A DNA stretch of 64,000 bases from an uncultured Clostridia bacterium (GTDB lineage Bacteria; Bacillota; Clostridia; Oscillospirales; Ruminococcaceae): positions 1 to 64,000 of the forward strand of contig CAMELR010000001.1 in NCBI GenBank assembly GCA_945923775.1, read 5' to 3'. The position numbers were made by a program, and so were the translations under genes. The notes beneath the pieces were generated by a model that was not told the origin of the DNA, did no database searches, and was given only the letters and a program-made list of their open reading frames with translations. Shown one piece after another: positions 24,722 to 33,105 of this stretch. The first letter of the stretch is position 1. Each line of letters starts with the position of its first letter.

Positions 24722-25168
24722 TTATCTCGTCATCATCTTTTTGAGCAGCTCTATAAGCTGCACGGCGTGGTTTTCCGTTCTGGTGAGCACGAATATCGTG
24801 TCGTCTCCGGCGATGGTACCGACCACAAAGCCGAATTCCTCGTCGTCCAGGACTACGCAGGCGGCATTCGCAAGACCCGGGCGGCATTTTATCACCACAA
24901 TGTTCATCGCGTAATCTATGGACAGCACCGCCTGTGCAAACACGCTGCTGTACTCAGGTGGATTCTCGCACTCCGGGGAATAGTAGCAATTCACGCCGTT
25001 TTCCGCCATTCCCTTGCGTATTTTCAGCTCGCGCATATCCCTTGAGACCGTCGCCTGCGTGGTCGGGAAGCCCGCCTCGGCAAGAAGCTCGCCGAGCTGC
25101 TCCTGGGTTTCGACCTCCTGCGAGGATATTATCTTGAGTATAGCACGCTGCCGCTGCTTCTTATCCAT
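24722..25168 (-). CDS. argR: Arginine repressor
   Basis: A 148-residue ArgR with the winged-HTH N-domain (AILKIISSQEVETQEQLGELLAEAGFPTTQATVSRDMRELKI, about 9-50) and the C-terminal arginine-binding hexamer domain containing GTIAGDDTIFVLTR (about 117-130). It senses L-arginine to repress biosynthesis and adjust catabolism. No arginine genes lie in the window apart from argS, so its targets are elsewhere. Co-transcribed with recN. Confidence 0.94.
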   Translation of the reverse strand: MDKKQRQRAILKIISSQEVETQEQLGELLAEAGFPTTQATVSRDMRELKIRKGMAENGVNCYYSPECENPPEYSSVFAQAVLSIDYAMNIVVIKCRPGLANAACVVLDDEEFGFVVGTIAGDDTIFVLTRTENHAVQLIELLKKMMTR

Positions 25169-25178
25169 AGTGTACCTC

Positions 25179-25862
25179 TCAGCCGTAAATGAACTTCCTT
25201 ATTTTACGCTCCTGCGCGTCAGGGTTGAGTTCAAGCACCCTTGCGCGTATTCTCTCCGCCGCTTCCTCCGGCGGGATATCTCCGGGATCCTCAGTGTGCC
25301 AGAATTCCTCCGGCGTGCAGAATACCGTGCTGCTCCAGCCGTAGAGTTCCCCGAACGCATTGCGCTTCTGCTGTCTGCCGCATATCGTCAGCAGCATGCT
25401 CATCTGGAGGTCGGTCATCGCCTTCTCAATGTGCGCGGAGGTCTCGCCGGACAGCCCCGCAATCCGCTTTATATCGTGCATTGCGACCCTGCCGTTATCC
25501 CTGACCGCCTCGTAAATCCTGCGGGAAAGCTCCGTCACCCTGCCGGATTCCCACATTTCTTCAAAGGTCATGCCCTGGCGGCGAACTGACATGAAGCATG
25601 GGTACCACTCCCGGGTTATGTAGCCGCTCCCACGGAAAAACACCTTCGCGTAGGCGATGTCGCTGCGCTCCTCAAGGACGCGCATGCGCCACTCCCAGGG
25701 GTCGGTGTCGGGCTCGCCGGTGTGCCAGCGCACCTGAGTTCCTTCGGGCTGCTCCGTCCAGTCGAACGGCACCGCCGCGTATATTCCCTTGCTGCTTCCG
25801 CCGCCCAGGGAAAATCCCGCGCGGTGGAGTTCCGCTATGAACTCATCGTAATTCTGTATCAT
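25179..25862 (-). CDS. AlkZ-related protein
   Basis: A 227-residue soluble protein that resembles the AlkZ/YcaQ-related group of Clostridia by the segments YITREWYPCFM (about 80-90), GRVAMHDIKRIAGLSG (about 125-140, helix-turn-helix-like) and EEFWHTEDPGDI. True AlkZ enzymes unhook DNA crosslinks as glycosylases; whether this shorter relative keeps activity is unknown. The ATG at 25862 sits 5 nt after GAGG; a GTG two codons upstream is possible but overlaps that site. It separates nadK from argR in a DNA-repair operon. Confidence 0.6.
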   Translation of the reverse strand: MIQNYDEFIAELHRAGFSLGGGSSKGIYAAVPFDWTEQPEGTQVRWHTGEPDTDPWEWRMRVLEERSDIAYAKVFFRGSGYITREWYPCFMSVRRQGMTFEEMWESGRVTELSRRIYEAVRDNGRVAMHDIKRIAGLSGETSAHIEKAMTDLQMSMLLTICGRQQKRNAFGELYGWSSTVFCTPEEFWHTEDPGDIPPEEAAERIRARVLELNPDAQERKIRKFIYG

Positions 25863-25872
25863 GGTCACCTCG

Positions 25873-26730
25873 TCATCTCAGTGGCTGCATGAGCTTGCGG
25901 TTCACAGAGCCGAAAAAGCCCTCGCCGGTCTCGATCAGCATAAGATCCGGGGAGCCTATATGAAGCGTCAGCACGTCGCCTTCGTCGAACGGATAGCCGC
26001 TGTCACCGTCGAAGTTTATCGTCACGCGGCTGTCCTGATAGGAAGTCACGCGCAGCGTGACTTCGCGCTCTGCGGAGAAGATCATGGGTCTGGAAAACAG
26101 CGAATGCGGGCAGAGCGCGGTGTATTCGATACAATGGAGCGCAGGGTCGATTATAGGCCCGCCCGCCGACAGCGAGTACGCCGTGGAGCCAGTCGGAGTG
26201 CTGAATATCACGCCGTCTGCGCGCAGCCTGGAGACCTCGGTCTCGCCGCAGTAAACGCAGAATTCCGGAAGCTTGGATTTGCTGTCCCGGGACACCACAA
26301 CGTCGTTCAGGCAGTTCTGGTGGAGCTTCCCGCCGTTCGCGTAGCTGACGTCCACGGACATCATCATGCGGCGGCTCACCCTGAAATTCCCGGTGATTAT
26401 CTCCGGAATTCGCCTGATATCGCCGGGTTCCAGGTTCGCCATGAATCCCAGCCGCCCAGTGTTGACGCCCAGCAGAGGAATTCCCCAGACCGCCGCCAGC
26501 TTACCGTGCGAAATTATCGAGCCGTCGCCGCCGACGGTTATCATGCATACGCAGCCCTCGCCGCTCTCGGAGGACCTTGCGCCCTTCAGACCGCCCGTCC
26601 CGCCGTCGTCGTATTTCAGCGACAGCGGAGCGAATCCCGAAGCGGTAAGCTCCGCGCATATTTCCTCCGCGATACGGACGGACTTGGGGTCCCTGCGGTT
26701 ATAGCCTATCATGACGCTTTTTCCGTTCAT
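25873..26730 (-). CDS. nadK: NAD kinase
   Basis: A 285-residue NAD kinase with the catalytic TVGGDGSIIS (about 64-73), NTGRLGFMANL (about 88-98), the NAD-binding NDVV, and GSTAYSLSAGGPII (about 161-174). It phosphorylates NAD to NADP. The start at 26730 (MNGKSVMIGYNRR) follows ACGGAGGCAGGC; a longer frame from 26769 would overlap tlyA without a ribosome site. Confidence 0.93.
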   Translation of the reverse strand: MNGKSVMIGYNRRDPKSVRIAEEICAELTASGFAPLSLKYDDGGTGGLKGARSSESGEGCVCMITVGGDGSIISHGKLAAVWGIPLLGVNTGRLGFMANLEPGDIRRIPEIITGNFRVSRRMMMSVDVSYANGGKLHQNCLNDVVVSRDSKSKLPEFCVYCGETEVSRLRADGVIFSTPTGSTAYSLSAGGPIIDPALHCIEYTALCPHSLFSRPMIFSAEREVTLRVTSYQDSRVTINFDGDSGYPFDEGDVLTLHIGSPDLMLIETGEGFFGSVNRKLMQPLR

Positions 26731-26755
26731 GCCTGCCTCCGTTCCGCCTGAAAGC

Positions 26756-27469
26756 TCAGCGCTTTTCAAGGCACATCAGGTATTCTGTGTTTCCGTCTCC
26801 GCCGGTTATCGGCGAGGTTTCCGTGCCGACGACCGCAAATCCGCAGCCCTGTGCAAACTCGGCTATTTCATCGCGTATCCTGAGACGCACCTTCTCATCG
26901 CGCACTATCCCCTTCTTGCTGAGGTTCGACCTGCCGGCTTCAAACTGCGGCTTGATGAGCACCGCAGCCCTCCCGCCGTTTTTCAGCAGGCGGTATATGT
27001 GCGGAAGTATCAGCTTCAGCGAGATAAATGACACGTCAGTGCCGATAAAATCCACCTGCGGCAGCTCCGCCGTACGGATATCAGTCTGCTCCATGGAGAC
27101 TACCCGCGGGTCGCGGCGCAGGCTCTCGTCGAGCTGATCTCTGCCGACGTCCACCGCCCAGACCTTCGCCGCACCGTGCTGCAACATGCAGTCCGTGAAG
27201 CCGCCCGTTGAGGAGCCGATGTCTATGCATTCCGCGCCGGTGATATCCAGCGCGAATTTGTCCAGAGCGGCCTCCAGTTTCAGACCGCCCCTGCCGACAT
27301 ACCGGAGCTGCTCCCCGATGATGTCGACCGTATCGCCCTCGCCGACCTCCTGAGACGGCTTCGTGCAGGGTGTCCCGTTAAGGGAAACTCCCCCGCCTTC
27401 TATAAGGCTCTGCGCCGCCGTGCGGCTCTTGCAGAGCGAGTTTTCAGCGAGATAGATGTCAAGTCGCAT
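26756..27469 (-). CDS. tlyA: TlyA-family rRNA 2'-O-methyltransferase (hemolysin-like)
   Basis: A 237-residue protein with an N-terminal S4 RNA-binding domain (MRLDIYLAENSLCKSRTAAQSLIEGGGVSLNG) and an FtsJ-type methyltransferase domain with the AdoMet loop CIDIGSSTGGFTDCML (about 81-96) and IGTDVSFISL (about 142-151). Relatives methylate 16S/23S rRNA cytidines. Its start overlaps the dxs stop by 11 bp. The old name hemolysin is not supported by these domains. Confidence 0.92.
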   Translation of the reverse strand: MRLDIYLAENSLCKSRTAAQSLIEGGGVSLNGTPCTKPSQEVGEGDTVDIIGEQLRYVGRGGLKLEAALDKFALDITGAECIDIGSSTGGFTDCMLQHGAAKVWAVDVGRDQLDESLRRDPRVVSMEQTDIRTAELPQVDFIGTDVSFISLKLILPHIYRLLKNGGRAAVLIKPQFEAGRSNLSKKGIVRDEKVRLRIRDEIAEFAQGCGFAVVGTETSPITGGDGNTEYLMCLEKR

Positions 27470-29297
27470 TGTTCCCTCCCGGGAGGTTAGTCAGCCTTGC
27501 CGCCATAGAAGCCTTGTCAAGCCCGAACAGCTCGAGCTGCTGAGCGACAGTCCCCGCCGGAACGAACTGACCGTCCACCCCGACGACCTCGAAGCCGCCG
27601 GAATATCCCATCTCCAGCAGAGCCGCCCCGAAGCGCTCGCCTATGCCGCCCTGGAGTATGCCCTCCTCGAATAACACCACCCGCTTGTACGAAAGCGCAG
27701 TCTGAAGCGCTTCCTCCGGGATCGGGCTTATCCGGACCAGCCGGAGCCAGTCCACAGGCTCGCCGCGCTGGGAGGCCTCCCGGGCTGCGGCCGTCATATT
27801 TGCGGAGAGCCTTCCGTAGCTTACCGCCAGCGTACCGCCGCGCTTCCCCGACCAGTCCCAGCTTACCGACGGCTCCACCTCGCCGCTCTCGCCGCCCTTC
27901 GGGTAGCGCACCGCCGCGATTCCGTCCGTGTTGTAGAGCGCCTCGCTCAGGCACAGCCGGAGTTCCTCGGCGCTTGCCGGAGAAAACACCGTGGTATTCG
28001 GAATCGAAGCCAGCATTGCCGCGTCGAAAATTCCCTGGTGGGTCTCGCCGTCCTCGCCGGTGAAGCCCGCACGGTCAATAGCGAACGTGACATGCGTGTT
28101 TTCTATCGCGCAGTCATGCACGATCTGGTCGAATCCGCGCTGCAAAAATGTGGAGTACACCGCAAACACCGGGAGCATTCCCTCCACGGCAAGGCCTGCG
28201 GCGAAAGTCACCGCGTGCTGCTCCGCTATGCCGACATCGAAAAAGCGCTCCGGGCAGGCATTCTTGAAGTAATTCATGCCGGTGGCGTACTTCATCGCCG
28301 CGGTGATGCCGCAGACGCGGCTGTCGGATTTGCCTATGCGCTCAAGCTCCCTGCCGAAAGCTTCGGTGAACGTCTCGCCTGAGGGCGCGGAGCTTTTCTT
28401 CGTGACCGCGTGGTACTCGCCGGGGTTCTCCTCCGCAGGCTTCCAGCCCTTTCCCTTCGTGGTGAACACATGCACAACACAGGGTCGGCGCATTATTTTC
28501 GCGACCTGGAGCGCTTCGATCAGGTCCTCAAGGTCGTGGCCGTTGACCGGGCCGATGTACTGGAACCCGAAATTCTCGAACATGTTGCTGCTGTCATATA
28601 TCGCGTCCTTGATAAGCCCCTTTGCGGTGCGTATCGTGCGCTCCAGCTTATCTCCCACCACCGGGACTGCTGAAAGCAGGGATTTTACGTGCTCCTTCGC
28701 GCAGTAGTACTTCTTTGTGGAGCGGATATGCGCCAGATAAAGCGCCAGCGCGCCGGTGCTCTTGGATATCGACATCGCGTTGTCGTTAAGTATCACCACC
28801 AGCGGAGCTTTGCTCTTTCCGGCGTTGTTCAGACCCTCGTACGCCATGCCGCCGGTGAGTGCTCCGTCGCCGATCACTGCGGCTACGCTTCCGCGGTGCC
28901 CCTGTAATCTCATCGCGGAGGCGATCCCGAACGCCGCCGATATCGAAGTACTGCTGTGCCCGGAAATGAACGCGTCCGCCGTGGACTCCTTCCGGCGGGT
29001 GAATCCGGATATTCCGTTTAGGCTTCTCAGCGTGCTGAACTCCGAATAGCGCCCGGTGAGCAGCTTGTGAGCGTACGCCTGGTGGCCTACGTCCCACACG
29101 AACCTGTCCTCTTTTACGTCAAAAACAAAGTGCAGCGCCGCCGTCAGCTCCACTGTTCCGAGGTTGGAGGCAAGATGGCCTCCGTTTTCGGATACGGTGT
29201 TCAGAATGCAGCGCCGCAGTTCACGGCATAATTCTTTCAGCTCGGGCAGGGTCATGTTTGATATCTTTTCGTGATTTATTGAATCGTCTAGTATCAT
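27459..29297 (-). CDS. dxs: 1-deoxy-D-xylulose-5-phosphate synthase
   Basis: A 612-residue thiamine-diphosphate enzyme. DVGHQAYAHKLLTGR (about 69-83), the ThDP motif GDGALTGGMAYEGLNNAG...NDNAMSIS (about 143-175) and transketolase C-domain motifs AEQHAVTFAAGLA and DRAGFTGEDGETHQG are all present. It condenses pyruvate and glyceraldehyde 3-phosphate, the first step of MEP isoprenoid synthesis. With ispA upstream, the operon supplies prenyl diphosphates. The ATG at 29297 follows GCGAGGAGATC. Confidence 0.95.
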   Translation of the reverse strand: MILDDSINHEKISNMTLPELKELCRELRRCILNTVSENGGHLASNLGTVELTAALHFVFDVKEDRFVWDVGHQAYAHKLLTGRYSEFSTLRSLNGISGFTRRKESTADAFISGHSSTSISAAFGIASAMRLQGHRGSVAAVIGDGALTGGMAYEGLNNAGKSKAPLVVILNDNAMSISKSTGALALYLAHIRSTKKYYCAKEHVKSLLSAVPVVGDKLERTIRTAKGLIKDAIYDSSNMFENFGFQYIGPVNGHDLEDLIEALQVAKIMRRPCVVHVFTTKGKGWKPAEENPGEYHAVTKKSSAPSGETFTEAFGRELERIGKSDSRVCGITAAMKYATGMNYFKNACPERFFDVGIAEQHAVTFAAGLAVEGMLPVFAVYSTFLQRGFDQIVHDCAIENTHVTFAIDRAGFTGEDGETHQGIFDAAMLASIPNTTVFSPASAEELRLCLSEALYNTDGIAAVRYPKGGESGEVEPSVSWDWSGKRGGTLAVSYGRLSANMTAAAREASQRGEPVDWLRLVRISPIPEEALQTALSYKRVVLFEEGILQGGIGERFGAALLEMGYSGGFEVVGVDGQFVPAGTVAQQLELFGLDKASMAARLTNLPGGNNAT

Positions 29298-29312
29298 GAT
29301 CTCCTCGCAAAT

Positions 29313-29807
29313 TTACGCCGGAAGCGGGAACAGCATTGCAATAAGTATTCCCAGAAGCGCTCCTGCAAGCACCTCTATCGGCTTATGGCCGAGGAACTCC
29401 TTGAATTCCTTGCGGTCGGAAAGTTCCTCCATTTTCTCGTCGCGCTCCTCGCCGCTGAGCCTTGAGATCTCGTCGTCCATCTCGTCTATCACCTTGCGCA
29501 GGCGGTTCAGCTCCTTGCCGTGGAGCCCGGCGTTATAGCGCACGCTGAGCGCGTCATAGATAACTATGCCCATTATGATTATCGAAAGCGCAAACGTGGA
29601 GCTTGAAAATCCTTCCAGCCGCAGCAGATACAGCGCAACGGATACCACCAGCGCCGAGTGCGACGACGGCATGCCCCCCGCGCCCGTGATTCGCTCGGGG
29701 TTGAAGGTCTTTTGCTTTATCGCGAACAGCGCAGTCTTGATTATCTGCGCTGAAATAAACGATATCAGCCCGACCGTCACAGTCGGGTTCGCCATAAAAA
29801 TATTCAT
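29313..29807 (-). CDS. Divergent PAP2 family membrane protein (DUF212)
   Basis: A 164-residue integral membrane protein with GGMPSSHSALVVSVALYLL (about 44-62), matching the SSH part of the PAP2 phosphatase signature, and a C-terminal GHKPIEVLAGALLGILIAML (about 139-158). The middle holds a charged cytoplasmic-looking loop (KVIDEMDDEISRLSGEERDEKMEELSD). Position between ispA and dxs suggests a role in prenyl-phosphate handling, which is inference. Confidence 0.85.
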   Translation of the reverse strand: MNIFMANPTVTVGLISFISAQIIKTALFAIKQKTFNPERITGAGGMPSSHSALVVSVALYLLRLEGFSSSTFALSIIIMGIVIYDALSVRYNAGLHGKELNRLRKVIDEMDDEISRLSGEERDEKMEELSDRKEFKEFLGHKPIEVLAGALLGILIAMLFPLPA

Positions 29808-29829
29808 ATAAATTACTTCCTCCGGACGA

Positions 29830-30726
29830 TCAGTAGTTTCGCTCGAGCAGAAGGCGCGTCAGCCCCTCCAGAAACTCTCTGTCCTCGAACGCAGACAGCG
29901 CCCGGACTGCCTCTTCGGTGAGTTTTGCCGCTTCGCTGCGAGCCTTATCAAGCCCCACAACGGCGGCGTATGTGTACTTCCCGCTCTCCTTATCGCTGCC
30001 TACCGGCTTGCCGAGCAGCTTCTCGTCAGCGGTGACGTCCAGGATATCGTCGATTATCTGGAACGCCAGTCCCAGCTTCCTTGCGTATGTTCCCGCCGCA
30101 AGCTGGAGGTCGGCTCCGCCGCCCGCCGCGATAACTCCCGCGCGGCAGCAGAATTCCAGCAGAGCGCCGGTTTTCATGCGGTACATCTCAAGCAGCACGT
30201 TTTCCGGGAGCTGCTTCCCCTCGTTTTCAGTGTCGATCACCTGACCGCCGATCATTCCGAAAATGCCCGCCTGCTCCCCGAGCAGCGAGATGATCTTCAG
30301 CGCGGCGCCCTGGGATATCGTCCCCTTCAGCCCCGCCTTCGCGATTATCTCCCCCGGGAGAATCGCAAGCGCGTCCCCGGCAAGAAGCGCGTTGGCTTCC
30401 CCGAACGCCTTGTGACAGCTCGGCTTGCCGCGGCGCATGCCGTCGTTATCCATGCACGGAAGGTCGTCGTGTATCAGTGAAAACGTGTGCATCATCTCAA
30501 TGGCGCACGCCACCGGAAGCGCCGACGCCGCTTCCCCGCCGCTGACCCGGCAGAACTCCATCACGAGCGCGGGTCTGAGGCGCTTCCCGCCTGCGGTCAG
30601 GCTGTGCCTTGCCGCTAAAATCACGTTCTTCTGGAGACACTCGATCTCGGGCAGGTAGGAATCTATCGCCCGCTCGGTCATTTCCGCGTAATCGCGGAGC
30701 TGTTCCCTGACTGTTTCCTTATTCAA
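29830..30726 (-). CDS. ispA: Polyprenyl synthetase (farnesyl/geranylgeranyl diphosphate synthase)
   Basis: A 298-residue all-helical prenyltransferase. The first Asp-rich motif is HDDLPCMDND (about 90-99) and the second FQIIDDILD (about 229-237), with GGKRLRP near residue 47. It condenses IPP with allylic diphosphates. The size and FARM region fit a C15-C20 product. It follows xseB by 14 bp. Confidence 0.93.
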   Translation of the reverse strand: MNKETVREQLRDYAEMTERAIDSYLPEIECLQKNVILAARHSLTAGGKRLRPALVMEFCRVSGGEAASALPVACAIEMMHTFSLIHDDLPCMDNDGMRRGKPSCHKAFGEANALLAGDALAILPGEIIAKAGLKGTISQGAALKIISLLGEQAGIFGMIGGQVIDTENEGKQLPENVLLEMYRMKTGALLEFCCRAGVIAAGGGADLQLAAGTYARKLGLAFQIIDDILDVTADEKLLGKPVGSDKESGKYTYAAVVGLDKARSEAAKLTEEAVRALSAFEDREFLEGLTRLLLERNY

Positions 30727-30740
30727 TTCTGACCTCCGGA

Positions 30741-30920
30741 TCAGTTGGAAGCTTCCAGGGTCTGGACCTGGAGCTCCGCATTTTTGATGTATTCCTTACA
30801 CTTTTTTGTCAGCTCCACCGCTTCGGTGTAAAGCTTCATCGAGTCCTCAAGCTTGAGGTCGCTCTTTCCCATGAGTTCCGATATCTCTGTAAGGCGTTTC
30901 ATTGCCTGTTCAAAATCCAT
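30741..30920 (-). CDS. xseB: Exodeoxyribonuclease VII small subunit
   Basis: A 59-residue protein, MDFEQAMKRLTEISELMGKS..., continuing LKLEDSMKLYTEAVELTKKC and ending VQTLEASN. This is the XseB helical hairpin with its hallmark LEDSMKLYTEA. Several small subunits wrap each XseA to make the ssDNA exonuclease. The ATG at 30920 follows GGAGGTACACA, 17 bp past the xseA stop. Confidence 0.92.
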   Translation of the reverse strand: MDFEQAMKRLTEISELMGKSDLKLEDSMKLYTEAVELTKKCKEYIKNAELQVQTLEASN

Positions 30921-30937
30921 TGTGTACCTCCGTTAGT

Positions 30938-32176
30938 TCAGTCCTCGCTGACTGAAGTCACCCTGGCGGTGACGGAGCCCTTCCCGAGCCTGATGCTGAT
31001 ATCGTCGCCCGGAGAAAGCTGTCCTGCTTCCGTGACTATCCTTTCGCCGCTGCTGGTGACGGAATATCCCCTCGACAGCACCGCGAGCGGATTAAGCGCG
31101 GATATAACTCCGGCGCTTGCCGTAACTGCGCGGTCGAGCCTGTCAATCCGGCTGTGTATGCTCTGGCGTATCTGCTGCTCGATAGAGTCCAGCCGCTGCG
31201 AAGCCGTCCGGAGCCTGGACGCGGGCGAAAGCGCAGTGATGAGCGCCATTCGGGAATCCAGCATACTGCCGCGCTCCGCAATGTAGTGCGACATTCGGCT
31301 GCGTATCTGGCTCAGTGCGCCGTTGAGGTCGTCGACCATCATATCAGCGGTCACTGACGTAGCAAGCTCCACCGCCGCGGACGGAGTTGGCGCGCGGAGA
31401 TCCGCAACATAGTCGCAGATACTGTAGTCGCGCTCGTGCCCTACTGCGGATATCGTCGGGATACGGCTGGCGTAGACCGCCCGCGCTATCACCTCGGAAT
31501 TGAAGCAGGAAAGATCCTCCACGGATCCTCCGCCCCTGCCGAATATGATAACGTCAGCGCCGGTGTCCTGTGCGCGGCGTATTCCCGCAGCCACCGACTC
31601 GGGAGCCTCCACGCCCTGCACCAGTGCAGGAATAAGCAGCAGCTTCACCATCGGGCAGCGCCTTGAAAGTACGTTCTTGATGTCGGTCAGCGCGGCTCCG
31701 CCTGCGGAAGTGACCACCGCGATGGTCTTGGGCATAGCAGGTATCGGACGGTGCTGGTTGAACAGCCCCGTCTGCTCCAGTCTGCGCCGGAGCGCCTCCA
31801 GCTCTGCCGCCTGGGTTCCTGCGCCCTGGAGCGTTATGTCCGTGCAGTAGAGCTGATATCTGCCCTGGCCGCCGTAGACGTCCACGGACCCGTAGCAGAC
31901 TACCTGCTCGTTCACCTGCGGCTGGTGAGTGAGAGTTCGTGCAGAGCCTGCAAAGACCACCGCGCTCACAACGCTTGCGCCGTCCTTGAGGGTTATGTAG
32001 ATGTGCCCCTTCGCCGAGCGCATGCAGGACGATATCTCGCCCGCGACCGCAACGTGCGACAGCTCCGGCATGGAGGTTATCGCCGACTTCACCGCGGCGG
32101 TGAGCTGAGTTACAGTCATCACCGGGTCAGGGTCGCGCCTTCCGAACCTGTCAAGGCCGAAATCAATCCCTGGCAT
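30938..32176 (-). CDS. xseA: Exodeoxyribonuclease VII large subunit
   Basis: A 412-residue protein with an N-terminal OB fold (TVTQLTAAVKSAI...GEISSCMRSAKGHIYITLKD), then the nuclease core: AVVTSAGGAALTDIKNVL, IIFGRGGGSVEDLSCFN (about 188-204), SAVGHERDYSICDYVADLRAPTPSAAVE (about 226-253) and a C-terminal NPLAVLSRGYSV. The start is placed at 32176 (MPGIDFGLD) behind GAGGAATTCGAGA, overlapping the nusB end by 14 bp. Confidence 0.93.
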   Translation of the reverse strand: MPGIDFGLDRFGRRDPDPVMTVTQLTAAVKSAITSMPELSHVAVAGEISSCMRSAKGHIYITLKDGASVVSAVVFAGSARTLTHQPQVNEQVVCYGSVDVYGGQGRYQLYCTDITLQGAGTQAAELEALRRRLEQTGLFNQHRPIPAMPKTIAVVTSAGGAALTDIKNVLSRRCPMVKLLLIPALVQGVEAPESVAAGIRRAQDTGADVIIFGRGGGSVEDLSCFNSEVIARAVYASRIPTISAVGHERDYSICDYVADLRAPTPSAAVELATSVTADMMVDDLNGALSQIRSRMSHYIAERGSMLDSRMALITALSPASRLRTASQRLDSIEQQIRQSIHSRIDRLDRAVTASAGVISALNPLAVLSRGYSVTSSGERIVTEAGQLSPGDDISIRLGKGSVTARVTSVSED

Positions 32177-32579
32177 TCTCGAATTCCTCAAGATATGAGT
32201 TCAGAACGCCGTTTATAAAGCTGCAGTCCTGCTTGTACGCGTACTTCTTGCCAAGCTCGACCGCCTCGTTGATGGCGGCGGCTCCTGGCACCTTGTCGTC
32301 GTACTTGATCTCATAGATCGCGATCTTCATGATAATGAGGTTCACCTTTGAAATACGTGCTACCGACCTGGTGGTGCTGTACTTCGCGATTATCCCGGTG
32401 ATCTCCTCGTCGTGGGCGAGGACTCCGTTTACGATGAGGTCGGTCTCGTGGTTGCGCGCAAGACCGAACGCCTCCTCGTCAGCCTCGGTTATCTCCTGAG
32501 GGGTCTGACCGAAAAGGGTCTGATAAAGTATTATGAATGCGCCCTCGCGCACTTCTCTTCTGCTAAGTTTTTCTTCCAT
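32163..32579 (-). CDS. nusB: Transcription antitermination factor NusB
   Basis: A 138-residue helical protein: SRREVREGAFIILYQTLFG at the N-terminus, and AIYEIKYDDKVPGAAAINEAVELGKKYA...SFINGVL toward the C-terminus, the NusB RNA-binding core. It binds boxA RNA with NusE (S10) for rRNA antitermination. It lies 14 bp after the Asp23 gene. Confidence 0.93.
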   Translation of the reverse strand: MEEKLSRREVREGAFIILYQTLFGQTPQEITEADEEAFGLARNHETDLIVNGVLAHDEEITGIIAKYSTTRSVARISKVNLIIMKIAIYEIKYDDKVPGAAAINEAVELGKKYAYKQDCSFINGVLNSYLEEFENARD

Positions 32580-32593
32580 TTTCGTTGTTGCGC

Positions 32594-32944
32594 TTATTCC
32601 GCGCTCTCCTTGAATTTTATTCCGGCAACGTTAACGTCTACCTTTGTAACTGTGAAGTTCGTCATGCTCTGTATCGCTGACTTTATGCTCTTCTGGACTG
32701 CTTCCGCGACATTCACCGCATTGAAGCCCTCCATCACGACGATATCAACGCGTATCTCCGCGGTATCCTCGCCCAGCCTTGCACGAACAGGACCCAGCAC
32801 CTTTGACTTGGTATTTGACGGAGCGGGAGCCTGACCGCGGCAGTAAACTCCGTCGATCTCGGCAGCCGCAAGTTCTGCCATCTTGACTATAACGCTCTCG
32901 GACACCTTGATGGTGCCGACCGGCTTGTTTGATTTCTTATCCAT
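32594..32944 (-). CDS. Asp23/Gls24 family envelope stress protein
   Basis: A 116-residue protein with the Asp23 pattern: GTIKVSESVIVKMAELAAAEIDGVY (about 10-34) and VDIVVMEGFNAVNVAEAVQKSIKSAIQSMTNFTVTKVDVNVAGI (about 67-110). Family members are small cytoplasmic, often membrane-associated proteins linked to envelope or alkaline stress; the molecular role is unclear. It is the first gene of the long leftward operon to recN. Confidence 0.88.
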   Translation of the reverse strand: MDKKSNKPVGTIKVSESVIVKMAELAAAEIDGVYCRGQAPAPSNTKSKVLGPVRARLGEDTAEIRVDIVVMEGFNAVNVAEAVQKSIKSAIQSMTNFTVTKVDVNVAGIKFKESAE

Positions 32945-32986
32945 ACTTACCTCCTGAGTTTCAGGCGAACATATTTAATCTATTTT

Positions 32987-33015
32987 AGTATACCACACTT
33001 TTAAGATTTGTTCAA
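32987..33015 (-). promoter_or_regulatory. Promoter of the asp23-nusB-...-recN operon
   Basis: On the minus strand TTGAAC (33010-33015), 17-bp spacer, TATACT (32987-32992), about 43 bp before the Asp23 start. No other strong promoter is seen until recN. Confidence 0.8.
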
Positions 33016-33065
33016 GTGCTTTTTGAATAATTATACAGACTATTTGCAGCAACAGTCAAAAAATA

Positions 33066-33098
33066 TACAAAAAGGAGCAGACGTATACCATCTGCTCC
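33066..33098 (-). terminator. Terminator of the lysine operon after mscS
   Basis: On the minus strand GGAGCAGA (33091-33098) pairs with TCTGCTCC (33074-33081) over a 9-nt loop, followed by TTTTTG. It lies 8 bp past the mscS stop. Confidence 0.88.
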
Positions 33099-33105
33099 CC
33101 TGTGA

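Noticed and set aside
26730-26769. A longer NAD kinase start at 26769.
   Set aside because: The ATG at 26730 has a proper GGAGG site; the longer form overlaps tlyA and adds non-conserved residues.
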